Both the position numbers and the translations under genes were made by a program. From Pleodorina starrii (taxonomy: Eukaryota; Chlorophyta; Chlorophyceae; Chlamydomonadales; Volvocaceae), in NCBI GenBank assembly GCA_030267565.1, contig BRXU01000041.1:62001-126000 (forward strand): 64,000 nucleotides of DNA, read 5' to 3'. The notes beneath the pieces were generated by a model that worked only from the letters and a program-made list of their open reading frames with translations, searched no databases and was not told where the DNA came from. Each line of letters starts with the position of its first letter. Position 1 is the stretch's first letter. This document shows, one piece after another, positions 1 to 12,000 of the stretch.

Positions 1-3000
1 TGGACTGCGAGCTGTTTGGGATGCTGCTGCGTGTCGTACATGCCGCGATGCGCGGGCAGATGCCGCCGCTGCAGGTCGCCCGGGGCGGCGAGGCAGCGGC
101 GGCGTCGGCGGCGGCGGCGGCCGGAGGCTCGGAAGCCAGCAGCAGCAGTAGCAGCGGCGACAGCAGCAGCAGCAGTAGCGACAGCGATGGCAGCAGTAGG
201 AGTGGTGGTAGCAGCAGTGAAGATGACGACGATGGTGATGCGCCGTACATCCGGGACGCGGCGGGCCGAGCGGCTGTGCGGGCCTTGGCTGGCGCATCGA
301 GGCGCGTCCGGGTCGGGAAGCGCGGCGGCGGCGGCGGCGGTGGTGGTGGCGGCGGCGGAAGGGCCGCCGGGGCGACGGCGGCGGCGGCAGCGGCAGCGGA
401 CCCGACGAACTCCGCCGCAGGTGAGGTCTCCAGCGATGGTAACCACCAACCTATCCAACCTGGTATCATTTTAAAATTAAAAAAAAGAGCTCTTAACGGT
501 TGCTCGGTCGGCAACGTTTCGCTAAAACAAAGCCCGTTTGTGTCGTACTTTCTGAGCCCAGCGCCTAGCCCAGCGTAGCGTAATGTACCGGCTCCCGCAG
601 GTACGACACCGGAGGTACGACACCGGAGGTACGGGAGAAGATAGCCGTACTTGGCCGCCCTCGCCGCACCCTACCTCCTCGCCTCCTCCTCGCCTCCTCG
701 CCCTCCTACGGTCTCGCGCGCTTCCGTCTTTCTTACCCCTCCTCGCCTCCTTTCCCCACCCGGATGCTCGCCATCATCCCAGCCCTGCGCGGTGTCGTGA
801 CGGCATTTGAGCTGGTCCAGTCTGCGCTGGCGACCGCCCGACCCGCCGCGGGATGGAGCTCCGAAACCCTGGCGGCGCTGCGGGAGGCGCTGCTGGGCGG
901 CGGAGCGGCTGGTGCCGCCGCCAGCGACGGGAGCGGGCCAGGCGGCAGCGGCGGCGGCGGCGGCGAGGGCGGCGGCAGCGGCGGCGGTGGCGGTGGCGAG
1001 GGCGGCGGGAAGGGCAAGGCGCTCTTGGGCCATGAGAAGTGAGTGAGAGCAAAATGCTTTTGGTTTCGCACGGCACGGCACGGCACGGGGAAGCGGCATG
1101 GCGAGTGCGTGCGGGTAGTGGTAGTGGTTTTGTTAATCTCCCACGGCATCGGGAGGCGAACGGTGGTGGGAGGCGGGCCGAGCTTGCGGGTCGGGGGGCT
1201 GCGGGGTAGGGAGGGTTTGTTATGCGCATGTGGTTCCGTGGAACGATTCCTGGGAATCACACGCCCTTGGGACTGCGCCAATGAACAGCCTCGTCGTCTT
1301 ATCGGGGGCATCGTCGTCTCATGGTGGCCGGGACCGCGACGGCTGCTTCCTCTGCCTTCGCCTCCTTTCCGCTTCCGCCACTATCGGTATAGCTATGCGA
1401 CGTTTCGCAGCACCACCGACAATCCGCCCTTAAATAACCCTTAAACCCTTAAACAACCCTAAACCTTTAAAACCCTAAAACCCCCGCACAACGGTACCCT
1501 AAACCATGCAACCGACCTTCCAACCTTGAAAGGCAACCTGGTCCCGTCGCCGCCTGCAGGCTACGGGCACTGGCGACCTTCCTTGACTTCCTGCTGCTGC
1601 GTAAGGCCCACCAGCCGCCCGCGCCCGCACCCGCGCTGCCTCAGTCCGGTGCAAGGGCCCCTGCGGCAGCAGCTCCGCCGCAGCCACACCCGCAGCCGCA
1701 GCCAGCCGTCCGGCTGCCCGACGCGCTGGCGGCGCTGCGCTCCGCGGTTTCGGAGCTGCGCGGCGGCTGCTCCCTGGCGGCCCTGGCGGAGTTGGAGCGG
1801 CGAGTGGCGGGGCGCCTGGAGGGGCTTCTACACCTGGACATCAATCCCAACCCCAACCTCAGCCTCAACCTGTCCACCGTGACCGCGCCCCAGTCGGCCG
1901 CAGCGGCAGCAGCAGCAGGATCTGCAGAGGGGCATGCGGGGCGGGGTGCCGCGGCCGCCTGGCGGCCCTCTGCGGTTTTTTCGGCGGCGGGGCTAGGCTG
2001 CTCGTTGCTGTCGGCGCTGGAGGTGGCGGGGGATGGGGAGCTTGTGGCGGCGATGACGGGGGAGGCGGAGGGGCCGTTCAGGGCGCCGCTGCACCAGGTA
2101 CGGCTCGTACTTGCTACAAGCTCTCGGTTTGTATACCGTACAACGTCCTCTGCTGCTTGCAAGCTTCCCCTGCTGCTGTTCTTTTGCAGACGAGACGGCC
2201 TTGTTCTGTTACTTAAACGTTTACGGGCTCCGGCCTATACCCCCGTGGATACCCCCTTCCCCCGAACGCGTTGTCTCTTCAGTCCACGCAAACCCCCGCT
2301 GGCTCCGGCTTGTACGTGGATAACCCCCGCTGGCGCTTGGCCCCCCCCCCCGGTTCCAATCCACACAGGTATTGGAGCTTGTGGCGGAGGTGCTCCGCTC
2401 CTGCAGACTGGCCGAGGCCGGCGAACCAACGACCGCAGCGGTTGGGGACAACGGCGGCGATGCCCTCGCTACGGCCACCGGCACCAGCCCGACCGCCGCC
2501 GCGGCCGTAGCCGGGACGGTGTCGCGGGCGCTGCGCGCCCACTACGGCGTGCGTCGCGTCGAGTGCCTGGGCCACGGACCCGTGGGTCGGTTGCTGCAGC
2601 TGGCGGCGAGTCGCCACGCGACGCCGCCACTGGGCTGGCACTCGGCCGTGGCGCTCGCGCCGCCGCCGCCGCCGCCGCCGCCGCCGTCGTCGTCCGCCGA
2701 CCCTACCGCACATTATCTGAACCGGGACGGGTCGGCATCGGGCATGGCGCCGGCGGCGGCGGCGGTGGGCAGAGCCGTCGGCGCCCTGGGGTGTGTGGGT
2801 CGCGAGGCGGCGCTCGCGGCGCTGCGCGCCGCCCCCGAGCTGTCGGATCTGCGGCTGGCGTGTCAGTGGGGGGCGCTGTTCGAGTCGGAGCTGGGGCCGC
2901 TGGAGGAGTTCCTGCGGGCGGAGGGAGCGGCGGCGGGTGAGGGAGACGGACGGCAGCGCGCGACGGAAGCGGGCGACGGAAGCTAGGCGATGCGGGCGAA

Positions 3001-6000
3001 GGGAGGCCTCATTTTCCGAATTGAGTGCCCTAGAGAGTTCGCGAGTGGAGCCTTCCGAATGGATGTGTGGGAGTTGGCGTCCTCGTGTGGGGGGCCGGGG
3101 GATCCTCCTTCCTCCCGCTTTCCCACCGCCTTTCCTGCCGTCCCGCCGTTTTCCGCTCCCGCCCCCGATTCCCGCCCCCTTTAACATTGCCTTGGGGATT
3201 CCGGGTCCGTCCGCCAACGCCGTTCCTTCCGTTCCTTCGCCGCGGCATCTTTTGAAGGAGCTGTTCCTTACCCCGCACCCCGCACCCCGCATTCCCCGGT
3301 TCCGCTAACACCGTCTCCGTCTCCGCTGCGGTATCTTCTTTTTACCCCGCACCCCGTACCCTCTAACCCAGGTGTGGCGGTGATGGAGCTGCCGCTGCCG
3401 CCAACGGGCGGCCCCACCCTGGAGCCATCGGAGGGCGGCCGCCTCGTCAAACTGCCGTACGGAGCCACGCCGGCGGACATCCTATCGCGCGCCGCCGCCG
3501 CCGACGCGCGCGGCGTGGCGGCGGCGCTGCTGTCGGTGGTGGCAGCCGCGGGCGGGGTGGGCGGCTGCCCCGCCGCACTCATCTCCCGCCACCTGGCGGA
3601 GGCGCTCGCGGACACGGCCAGGCAGGCAGCGGGCAGGTGGGTGGCAACTACTGTAGAATTAAGAAGTCGATTCCGCAGCTGAGGGGGGGGGGAACGGAGT
3701 CCCAACGGAGGGCGGTTAATGGTTAACGATGGATGCCTGGGACCGTTGGGGTGATTCGGACCGCCCGGGGGGCGGGGGGGGGGGGAAGGGGCGGAAGATG
3801 AACGAGGCCTAACGTAACTACGTAAGCCGAGCCTTACCGTTATCCGCGTCAGCCCTGCCGGGGACCGTGGAACATCCAGCCGCACCTTTGCCTCTCTAGC
3901 AAACCCTCGCCCCTAGCAAACTCTCGCCCCTAGCAAACCCACGCCCTTGTCGTTGCCCTCGCCCTTGCCCTTGCCCTCTCCCGTGCCCCCGCTCTCGCCC
4001 ATGACTGCAGGTCTGAGCTGGCGGGTGACGCGGGCGTCGTACTGGGCCGATCCGCAGCCGACGGCGGTGGCCGATCAGCGCCAACATCCGCCCCCGCGGC
4101 GGCGGCGGCGGCGGCGGCAGGCGGCTTCTTTGGGGACGGCGCCGCCGACGACCACCCGGGCGCCGCCGCCGCCTGTCGCTTCACGCTGTCCGTACTGCCG
4201 TACCTGCCGCTGCCGCTGCTGGCGCCGCTGGCGGAGGTGGTGCTGCTGCCGGCCCTGGCGGCGGCGCTGGACCGCGTCGCCAACGCAGACGATGCGGAGG
4301 CGGAGGCGGAGGCCGGTGCAGGCGGCGATGGCATGGCAGCAGTGACAGCCGGCGGCGGCGGCATGGCGGCGGCGGCGGCGGTGGTGGGTCCGGCGCTTCA
4401 CGCGGCGTTACTGCGGCAGGTGGCGGCGCTGGGGCCTCCCCACGCGGTGTGGCTGGCTCGAAGCTGCCTGCACCACCTGGGCTTCAGTCTGGGGGTGGAG
4501 GCGTGGCAGGAGGACTGGCGGAGGATATACGGCGGGAGCGGTGGGAGTGGCGGCGATGAAGCCGGCGGCGACGGCGCGGCGGCGGCGGCGGCAGCGGGTG
4601 CGGCGGCGGGTGGCGGTGGTGTAGGTGGCGGAAGTACGACGGGTTTTGGGCGGCGGGTAGCGGCCGCAGAGGACACTGCCATGGACGTCGACGTGGAGGT
4701 GGAGGGCGGCGCGGAGATGGAGGTGGAGGAAGAGGTGGAGGCGGGTGCCCAGGGCAGCGGCCGCGCGGGAGAAGAGCGACATGAGCATCAAACGCAGCAG
4801 CAGCCCCGGCAGCAGCAGCGGCAGGAGGAGGAGGAGAAGCAGGGGGAGGTGTCGGCTGCTTCCTCCGGAGGGCAGGAGACCTTGGCCGAGCGCTCTGCGG
4901 GGCGGCGAGGTGGCGCTAAGCAGGCGGCCGCCGGCGGGACTGCGGCGCCGGCGGCGGCGACGGCGACGGAGTCTGGCGCAGCGGCAGGCGCTGGCGCCCC
5001 GCCTCGTGCCCCGCCGCGGGTGGAGGTGGAGGTGGAGGCGCCCATGCAACCGGAGGAGTGCAGGTGCGGAGAGACGACACGGAGCTTCAAACCGCGAAAA
5101 ATCCCCTCAAGGAAACCCACTGTTGCGCCCGGCGCCCTTGTCCGGGTCCTGCATGAGACGGAGCCCTCCTGCTCCTCCTTCTCCCCGCGGCCCGCGCACA
5201 ACCAACCCTTCACTCGCTCCACGCCCTCCACGCCCTCCACGCCCGCCCGCCCGCCCGCCCGTCGATCGATCGATCGATCAATCTGTCGGTCCGTCGCTCA
5301 TTGCGTCTCTCGCTCGCTCGCCCACGCGCTCGCTCAATCCCTCTCGCTCGCTCGCTCGCTCGCTCGTTCGACAGGCGGCTGGTGGAGTGCATCCGTCGCG
5401 AGGAGTTCGGAGTGGGTGTGGCTCTGTCCGGTGAGGCTGCGCAGCTGAGTGGTCGGCTGGCGGCTCGCACGGGGAGGGCGCTGCAGCGGTTGGCGGCGGA
5501 GCTCTATTCCACTGACAGCCATTTCGTGATGGAGCTGGTGCAGGTGGGGGAGGGAGGGAGGGAGGGAGGTGGTGCAGGTGGGGGAGGGAGGGAGGGAGCT
5601 GGTGCAGGTGGGGGAGGGAGGGAGGGAGGGAGGTGGGGGTGGGTGGGTTGGGTGCTGGGGGTGATCAATCAAGGGGGGGAGACGGAGGGTGGAGGGGGTG
5701 AAGGGTTGGGAGGAGGGAGGTTGGAGAGGAAGGGAGCTAATGCAGGTGATTGAGCTCGATTGCGTGAAGCGGAATGGGGCGGAATGAGACGGAGGGCTGT
5801 GCAGGAGGGGCTGGAGAGGCGGGGGGCTGGAGGGGAGGGGAGGGGGGAGATGAGGGGAGCTGGAGTTGCAGAGGTCGTCCTTGGGGTGTGGGTTGGCCTG
5901 GCAGGCAGGCGGCAGTGCACCGGGGCTCGTTGGGATCTTGGGACCAGGCTACTCGCGAGTACGGCACGTTGTACGGCGTGGGATCGCGTGAGATGGAGGT

Positions 6001-9000
6001 GCGGAGAGGGCGTGAAGTGGTATCGTGGCGACCCGACAAACCCAACCATTCCTAACAATTAACCCCCCAATCCCTCCCCTTTCCGCATGGGGTCTCGCCG
6101 GTAACGCCTGCCCCGCTGTTCTTGCCGTTTCTTCACGCACCCTTTCCTTGCTCTGTGTCCTCCTTTTTTTCCTGCCGTAGGTGAGTCGGGTTCCGGCGGG
6201 CTTCGGGGGCTGGGGCGTTCCTTGCATCCCAGCTGCACTTTCTCAGCCCGCTTCGCAGCACGTCGCTCAGCAACTTCAGCGAATTTCCTACACTTCTCCT
6301 CAAGCCTCGCCTCGTCATCGTCGCGCCTCGACACCGCGGCGGCTCGGCTCGTACTTGCTACACCCTCTCGGTTTGTATATAACGTTCTCCGCTGTTTTGC
6401 AAGCTTACCTCGCTGTTCTTTTGCAGATGAGACGGAATTCTTTTGTTACGTTACCGTTCACGGGCTCCGGCCTATACGTTGATAATCCCCTTTCCCCTCC
6501 GCTGCCTTCCAAGCCCCTCCAAATCCCAGTCCCAATCCCAATCTCAATCGCTGTCCCCCAGAACGCCGACGACAACTCCTACCCCGCCGGTGTAGTTCCC
6601 TCCCTGGAGTTTGTGTTGCAGCGGGGCGCCATCACCGCGGCCAACAACGAGCTGGGGTTCAGCCCGGGGAACCTGAGGGCCCTATGTGACGTGGGGGCGT
6701 CCACCAAGGCCCGAGTCACCGGTGGGGAGGGGGGGGGGCTGCATGCGCGTGTCTGTGTGTGGGTGGGTGGGTGGGGGGGCTAATTGTGTGCATGTGTGTG
6801 TGTGAAGGAAGGTGGTGATCGTGTGCAAGTGTATGGGGGGTTGCTGGCTTTGTGCATGTGTGTGGGGGTATCCACGTATAGGCCGGAGCCCGTAAACGGT
6901 ATCAAATCAGAGAAATATCCTTCCTGTCTTCAAAAGAAAAACGAGGTAAACTTGCAAGCAGCAAGGGCGTTAGATACAAACCGAGAAATGGTAGCGAGTC
7001 CGAGTTGAGCCGCCACGTGACGAGGACGAGACGAGACGTAACGGTGGATGCTGGAAATTCGCTGAGGCTGTGAGGTGACACGTTGCTGAACTGGTCGAGA
7101 AAGTGCGGCTGGGATGCAAGGAACGCCCCAATCCCCGAAGCCCGCGAAGACCCAACTCACCTACGGCAGGCAAAGAGAAGGACGCAGAACAAGGAAAGGG
7201 CGACGTCAACAGACAGGAAGAACAGACGCAGGGACAGCGTTACCGGCGAGACCCCCATGCGAATGCGGCTGGAGCTGCGGCTGATAATGTCGAGCTGGCT
7301 GATCGAGAGATGGTAGTGGGTGAATGCTGTATGGGAAAGGGGATTAAGGAGAGGAATACGTGCACAAGGGGGACTATGTCGTGCATGTGTACGAGGGTGG
7401 CGGGCGCGGACGACCCCGTGGGCAGGAGAGGCCGCGGGGGATGAGTGTGTGGGCGATGGCCGTGTGACGCGCGCGATATGCCAATGGCGGGGCGGGTGGG
7501 GACCCTCCGGGGGCCGCAGAGGGCCGGCGGCCTGCCCCGGTGCCGCATCCGGCAAATGTCACTCCGCAGGAGTCCCTTGTGACCTTCGCCACTTGGGGTG
7601 ATACCACCCATCTCGCTTGCCGCCGCCGCCGCAGGTACCACTCTGGCGGTTCGACCGTTAAAACCAAACTGGTGTCGCGCGCGCTTTCGCAATATGGCGC
7701 CGTCGTAGTGGGAGGTGCTATTAAACAAATAATATATACATATGACCTCTTCCTGCCGCCGCTGCCGTGTGTTGCGCCCGGTGCGCAGGCTACATCGGTC
7801 AGAAGGGCATTGGCTTCAAGAGCGTCTTCCGGGTTAGCGCGGCGCCGCAGGTGGGTGGTGTGTGTGTGTGTGTCGGTCGGGGGGAAGGGAGGGTGCTGGT
7901 CTCACCGGGACGTGTCCCCACCCATCCCGTGTCCTCGCGCCGGTCCCTCTCCCGCCCCTCCCGGCCAACGTAACACGACCTACAACCCCTCCCTCCCCTC
8001 CCCCCGTCGAGTACTCGGGCTGCTCCCCCCCGTCGGGTTGCTTCTTGTTTCATTCTTGCACATTCACCCTTCAAACTCCCCCCTCCCCCCTCCCCTCCCT
8101 CCCCCCCACGTACACATACACATACACACACACGGCAGGTCCACTCCCGGAACTTCCACGTGGCCTTCGACCTCTCCACCCACGGCTCTCTGGGCTACTG
8201 CCTGCCCGACTGGTGCCCGCTACAACCCGGCTCGGCGGCGGCGGCGGCACTGACCCGCCTGGGCTGCGGCGCCGCTGCCACCACTGCCGAGGTCGCCAAG
8301 TCGGCAGAGCTCGCCGATGCCGCCGCTGACATACAGTTCCGGTATGGGACCGCCATTGTGCTGCCGCTTCGACACGATATGGCCGGGGCTGGCGCCGGAC
8401 CCGTGACAGCGGCGGTGGAGGGCGGCGGCGGCGGCGAGCGGGGTGCGGTGTTGCGGCGGCGCTTCGCTGACCTGTCGCCCACGCTGCTGCTCTTCCTGCA
8501 GCGACTGAAGCGAATCGTGGTGCGAGACGAAGTCGCAGCAGCGGCCGACCGCGGCGGCGGCGGTGCCGCTGGCGGCGGCGGTGCCGCTGGCGCTGGCGGC
8601 GGAGTGCGGGTTGTGGAGATGGAGAGACGGCAGGTGGCGGGGCGGCCCTATCTGGTGGAGCTCTTGGTGCGGAGCTGCGTCGTCAGGGGGGATGCGGCCG
8701 CCGGTGGTGGTGGAGGCGGAGGCGGTGGTGGAGGTGGAGGCGGAGGCGGTGGAGGAGCGGCGGAAGGGCTGTTGCAACAGCAGGCCGCGGCCCTCAGCGG
8801 CGGAGGTGGCGGCGGAGGCCGCGGTGGGGATGTTGGCGTCGGCAGTGCCGCAAGCGCTGCTACTGCTACTACTGCGACTACTACGACAACTTCGTCAACG
8901 ACTGTCACGACGTGAGTGGGGTGAAGCCCTCCTCCTCCTCGCAGATCCACCCCACACAAGCCGCCGTGTGCGGCCGTACCTGCCTCACCCTCCTGTCCGT

Positions 9001-12000
9001 TCCAAACGGACGACGTATGCTTGTTTCTAACTGAGTACTACCTCGCCCTACCCACCTGCCCTTTACCCCACCCACCCGTCCCACCCATCCTCAGCTGGGC
9101 TGTGGTCACCTCCGCTATCCAGCCGCAGATCCCTCGCTCCGGTGTGGTGGTCAGCGAGACACGCGTGTCGCTGGCCTTCTGCCTGGGACCCAACACCACC
9201 AACACAGCAGCCACCACCGCCCCCCCGGCCGCGCCCGCGCCCGTGCCGCCGGGGGTGGGGGCGGCTGCAGCCTCATCTCCTTCTCCTCCTGCTGCTGGAG
9301 GTGGTGGTACTTTTGCTGCTGCTGCTGCTGATGCCTCTATGCGGATGTGGAGGGGTGGGCGGCCGCCGCAGCAGCCTGTGTTTGCGTTCCTGCCGCTGAG
9401 GAGCTACGGACTGCGGTTCGTGGTGCAGGTGGGGGGGGGGCGAGTGCGGGCGGGAGGGCGGGCGGCCGTGTGCGGTTGTGTGGTGGATGGGAGTTGGGGG
9501 GAGGGTTGTGTGTGGGGGGGAAGGGGTGTGGGTGTCACGCTGGTAATGCAACAAGGCAGCACCTCATCGGCATCATATCATATCACATCACGCCCCTTCT
9601 CTTCACTCCACATTGCTTCGCATTGCTTCCCTTCACTTTGTTTCGCTTTGCATGACTTTGCATCACATCACTCACTTTGTAACTTCGCATCACTTCACTT
9701 CATTTCATTTCATTCCACTTTGCATCGCACCCCATTTCCACATCATATTGCATTGCATCGCATGGCATTGCATTGCATTGCAATCACAATGCAGCACAGC
9801 GCAGTGCAGTGCGGTGCAGCACAGCACAGCACATTGCATTCCAGCACAGCACACTACAGAGCAGCACAGCGCATTGCAGAGCAGCGCAGCACATCACAGC
9901 GCAGAGCAGCACAGCACAGCATGGAACAGCACAGCGCAGTGCAGTGCGGTGCAGCACAGCACAGCACATTGCATTCCAGCACAGCACACCACAGAGCAGC
10001 ACAGCGCACTGCAGAGCAGCGCAGCACAGCACAGCACAGCACAGCGCAGTGCAGTGCAGCTCAGCATAGAACAGCACAGCACAGTGCAGAGCACGAGCGC
10101 AGTGCAACACAGTGCAGCATAGCACAGCACAGCGCACTACAGTGCAGTGCAGCACAGTGCAGAGCAGTACAGTGCAGTGATAAGCAGCACAGCACAGCAC
10201 GGCGTAGCGCAGCGCAGCACAGAGGACAGCGCAAAGCACAGCACAGCGCACAGAGCACAGCACAGCGCAAAGCAGCTCAGCACATTGCATCATAGTGCAG
10301 CGCAGCACAGAGCAGGACAGCGCAGTGAAGAGCAGCATAGCATAGCGCAGCACAGCATAGCACAGCGCAGTGCACTGCACTGCAGGCCAAAGCAGCACTT
10401 CACATTGCGTCACATCGCTTAACTTGACTTAGGTTCACTTTACTTTACATCCCATTATCACTTCATTTCACAACACTTCATTTCATTTTGCTTCACTTTG
10501 CTTTACTTCATGTGACTTCCTTCGGATCACTCCACTTCGCTTCAATTCGCTTTACTTCACTTCTCATCACATCACATTGCATCACATCACTTCACATCAC
10601 TTTGCTTTGCTTCACACCACATCACATCGCATCCAACAGTCGCTACTCGCATGCGCAAACCAGTTACACCCACCTTCACGACGCATTCCGCTAACGCGAC
10701 GTTGCCCTGCATCCACCCTCCCATATCCCACACCTTGCATCCCACCGACACCCTATGTGGCCTTCTCCTTCTTCTCCCCGACCTGCGTGTTCCCCCGTGT
10801 TGTTCTCTTCCACCCCCCCATTCCCTCGCCCCGGGCCGTTCTAATTACCCCCCATGGGCTTCTTGTTTCATTCTTGCAAATTCACTCTTCAACCCCCCTC
10901 CCCCCATGGTGGAGCTCCAGGCCGACTGGGTCGTTCCCTCCAGTCGCGAGGCGCTGGATGCGGACAGTCCCTGGAACCAGGGCCTCAGGGCGCAGCTGCC
11001 GGGGCTGTTCTTGAGGTGCGCGCCGCGTGGGGTCGACATTACGATATACGCCTCGATTGACGTCGCGAATGACGTCGCGAAAGACACTCTCGAGATAGAA
11101 GCCCTTTGCGCAGCCTGTTGGAGCATTCATCGCCCCGGGGGACTCCGAGTTGGTCCAAATAGCTTTTTTGCCTGGAGCGGTCTGTAGTGCTAAATATCCT
11201 GGCGATCCTGATCGCTGCCCAGTGCCGCGTCCCGCGTGGCAGGGCTGGGCTTTCCTGTCCTCGCGACGGCTCTGTCTGTCTGTGAGGGCCCCCACCCGAG
11301 GGCCCCCACCGGTCCCCCGCCCACGCGTCCGGCAGCATGCACCGCGTGCGCGGCGGCATCCGAACCTCACTCAATCGCGGCGAGTGAGTGAGGTTCACAC
11401 CCGACCTTCTAGCTTCTACCCGGTGCCCGATCCAACTGAAAGTGCAACCCCTCCCCCAACGATTCCATACACATACACATACACACACCAGATTTCCGCA
11501 CCACGCATGCCTTCGCTCGTGGGCATCACCACCTCGACCTCTGCGGCCAGGATGCCCTTTTTTCCGCCGCGCGGCTTGGTCCTAGGACGCCGCGCGTGCT
11601 GAGGGCCCCGCCTTCCCAACCCACCCACCCTCCCAACCACCCGCCCGCCTGCATCACGGCCATCCCGCCTCCTGCTCAGGGCACTGGACGTCTTCAAGCG
11701 CCTGCCACTGCCAGCAGCCGCCACCGCCGCCGCCGATTCGTCCGCCGCTGCTGCCCCAGGCCCCAGCGCCACCGGCGGCCGTAGCGGTGGCCCGGGTGCC
11801 ACGTCTCCGGGCCGTCGCGCCGCTGAGTTGTTCTGGGCCGACCAGTGGCTGCGCTGCATCCCGCTGGAGGGGGAGGCGCAGGGCTTCTTCGCGGGGCTGC
11901 CGCACAGGTAATAAGAGGGAACAAACGGCTTTGTGCAGTACATGTGCAGTACGTGTGCAACGCGGCTTGGCCGGACTCGATCGATCGGTGGCGGATGGCT

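Larger units (their letters stand above)
5375..11015 (+). other. NOV GHKL/HSP90-like ATPase module (exons 7-12)
   Basis: Six exons encode the nucleotide-binding fold. The N-box (ELVQ|NADDNSY) is split by the intron between exons 5375-5543 and 6562-6721. Exon 6562-6721 continues with NNELGFSPGNLRALCDVG. The glycine-rich box (GGYIGQKGIGFKSVFRVS) is at 7789-7850. Exon 8139-8911 carries FHVAFDLS, GYCLP and SPTLLLFLQRLKRIV. Exons 9095-9428 and 10921-11015 carry QPVFAFLPLRSYGLRFVVQ and VVPSSREALDADSPWNQ. These are the landmarks of plant NOV. The residues expected for ATP and magnesium binding (E and N of the N-box, the glycines) are present, so nucleotide binding is plausible. Confidence 0.9.

Noticed and set aside
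2279..3292. 337-codon minus-strand frame opposite NOV exon 4
   Set aside because: It is a shadow of GC-rich coding sequence on the plus strand (third-position G/C); the plus frame joins its neighbours in phase and fits NOV.
9595..10422. Long open frames through the CAGCA satellite on both strands
   Set aside because: They exist only because a period-5 repeat avoids stops in some frames. They have no domain, and the stretch is bounded by a NOV donor and acceptor that join in phase.
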